A DNA stretch of 64,000 nt from Paucibacter sp. TC2R-5 (GTDB lineage: Bacteria > Pseudomonadota > Gammaproteobacteria > Burkholderiales > Burkholderiaceae_C): positions 533,962 to 597,961 of the forward strand of contig NZ_JAJIRQ010000003.1 of assembly GCF_025717605.1 (NCBI RefSeq), written 5' to 3'. The position numbers and the translations under genes are program-made. Shown here one piece after another: positions 63,055-64,000 of the stretch; the first letter of the stretch is position 1, and every line of letters starts with the position of its first letter. The notes beneath the pieces are model-generated. The model did no database searches and had not been told where the DNA came from. It worked only from the letters and a program-made list of their open reading frames with translations.

Positions 63055-63591
63055 TCAGTGCATCTGGATCGAGCCTTGCGAGCGGCCCTTGCCGGCACGG
63101 GCCGGTGGCTTGCACATGCCGCAAACATAGTGGCGGGCGATCTCATGGGGATGGGTGACGAAATGGCCACCGCATTCCGAGCATTTGGTCATCGTCAACA
63201 TGCCGTTATCGATGAACTTCACCAAGCGCCAAGCACGCGTCACCGACAGCATCGCTTCCAGGCCCTGCGCCTGCGTTTGTTCCTGATAGAGCTGATAGGC
63301 CTTGATGACCGCATCAATCTCATCCAGTTCCGACACCTTATTCAGATACTCATGCACGTTGAGGAACAAGGAGGCATGGATATTGGGCTGCCAGGTCATG
63401 AACCAATCGGTAGAAAAGGGCAGTTGGCCTTTGGATGGGCTCTTGCCTGAGACTTCCTTGTACAAGCGCAGCAAGCGCTCGTAGGACATATCGGTTTCGG
63501 ACTCCAACACCTGCAGGCGTGCGCCCAGATTGATCAAAGTAACGGCACGGTTGATCTGGATTGCTTCGGTAACGATGCTTTTGGCGCGCAT
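63055..63591 (-). CDS. flhC: Flagellar master regulator subunit FlhC, copy 2
   Basis: Second FlhC, also 178 residues with all four zinc cysteines (137, 140, 157, 160) and the same core helices. The protein is about 95% identical to copy 1, but the DNA differs at many third codon positions along its length. That means the duplication is not recent and both proteins have been kept under selection. It follows flhD copy 2 by 40 bp and is followed by the glycosyltransferase and fliB. Confidence 0.96.
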   Translation of the reverse strand: MRAKSIVTEAIQINRAVTLINLGARLQVLESETDMSYERLLRLYKEVSGKSPSKGQLPFSTDWFMTWQPNIHASLFLNVHEYLNKVSELDEIDAVIKAYQLYQEQTQAQGLEAMLSVTRAWRLVKFIDNGMLTMTKCSECGGHFVTHPHEIARHYVCGMCKPPARAGKGRSQGSIQMH

Positions 63592-63631
63592 GGTGGAGTC
63601 TCGGTTTTCTTGTGAACTGGGGCTAATGGAA

Positions 63632-63955
63632 TCAGGCGGCTTCTTGATGGCGGCCGGCCATCAGGATGCTGGCGTGAAGGCGGGAGACGCCGTCGTTGGT
63701 GGTGGTCTTACTATGGCTGGTCAACAAGCCCCAGACCAGATCGTCGTCCATGCGGAAGCGGCACAGCAAGGTGTTGCCGGAGGCGATCTTCATCAGTTGA
63801 GCGGGGCTCAGCGTAGCGATCAGCGTCGCCGTGTCATCGGACACGCCCAAGCGGTAGAGCGCCTGCTCGCGGTCGGCGCGAATCAGGTTCTGCGCCAACA
63901 TCAGGTAGGACAGATTGGCTTCACGAATTTCGGCGAGGATTTGGTCTGCGTTCAT
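63632..63955 (-). CDS. flhD: Flagellar master regulator subunit FlhD, copy 2
   Basis: Second FlhD, 107 residues. Differences from copy 1 are Glu to Asp near residue 40 and three changes in the loop HSKTTTND (HGKTAAND in copy 1). The first 86 and last about 66 bases of the two genes are identical, while the middle 170 bases differ at roughly 25-30 positions. Its promoter region runs off the window end. Confidence 0.96.
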   Translation of the reverse strand: MNADQILAEIREANLSYLMLAQNLIRADREQALYRLGVSDDTATLIATLSPAQLMKIASGNTLLCRFRMDDDLVWGLLTSHSKTTTNDGVSRLHASILMAGRHQEAA

Positions 63956-63987
63956 GCTGGGACTCCGGTTTATTTGGCTACACAACT

Positions 63988-64000
63988 CGTAACAACTTGA
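63988..64000. promoter_or_regulatory. 13-bp element upstream of flhD copy 2, shared with copy 1
   Basis: CGTAACAACTTGA, 32 bp before the flhD copy 2 start and identical to 60513-60525. The window ends at its last base, so the shared block may be longer. Confidence 0.5.

Noticed and set aside
58600..64000. Mobile element as the cause of the flhDC duplication
   Set aside because: I looked for transposase fragments, terminal repeats and target duplications around both copies and found none. The hairpins between flhD and flhC copy 1 do not flank the duplicated unit.

Overview
The window is GC-rich, densely packed chromosomal DNA. Gene content and order (minCDE, metG, scpA, DUF1841, a flgNMA/flgB-L cluster, and a master flhDC-motAB-cheYZ-flhBAFG-fliA block) point to a flagellated betaproteobacterium of the order Burkholderiales, probably the Rubrivivax/Leptothrix/Roseateles lineage. 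That assignment is an inference from gene families, because no rRNA is present. I saw no tRNA or rRNA genes, CRISPR array, transposase or prophage.

Region 1 (1-6.4 kb) is sensory. The 3' part of a membrane histidine kinase meets, tail to tail, a three-gene operon of TonB-dependent receptor, YfiR-like periplasmic protein and CHASE8-type histidine kinase, with 4-nt overlaps at both junctions. Region 2 (6.4-10.7 kb) is housekeeping: an M3 oligopeptidase, a YgjP-type metalloprotease, DusC and a YciH/SUI1 protein on the minus strand, then a small [2Fe-2S] ferredoxin. Region 3 (10.7-13.4 kb) is a small operon of a CheX-like protein, a response regulator and a membrane-anchored coiled-coil protein. 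Region 4 (13.6-22.8 kb) holds an acyltransferase, VF530, minCDE, a 650-bp gap with a cluster of DnaA-box-like 9-mers and a 15-bp inverted repeat, metG, DUF3460, scpA, a LuxR-type response regulator, an orphan ParA and DUF1841.

Region 5 (22.8-35.6 kb) is the flagellar rod/hook cluster: flgN, flgM and flgA on the minus strand, and flgB to flgL on the plus strand. Region 6 (35.6-48.9 kb) is a signalling island: an HDOD protein, a HisKA_2 multi-PAS kinase with an ANTAR regulator, a membrane kinase, an Hpt protein, a REC-PAS-GGDEF-EAL protein, a diguanylate cyclase and a soluble chemoreceptor. Region 7 (48.9-58.6 kb) carries the export, placement and motor genes: fliA, an flhG-like gene lacking a P-loop, flhF, flhA, flhB, cheZ, cheY, motB and motA. 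Region 8 (58.7-64 kb) contains two complete copies of the flagellar master regulator flhDC, each followed by possible flagellin-modifying genes (a methyltransferase; a glycosyltransferase plus FliB).

Together the window covers much of a flagellar hierarchy. FlhD4C2 would switch on the structural and export operons. FliA, held by FlgM, would then act on sigma28-like promoters. I can see such promoters in front of flgM, motA and, less expectedly, an Hpt/c-di-GMP gene group. The duplicated flhDC, the DnaA-box cluster, the CheX/REC/coiled-coil operon and the P-loop-less FlhG are the points most worth following up.
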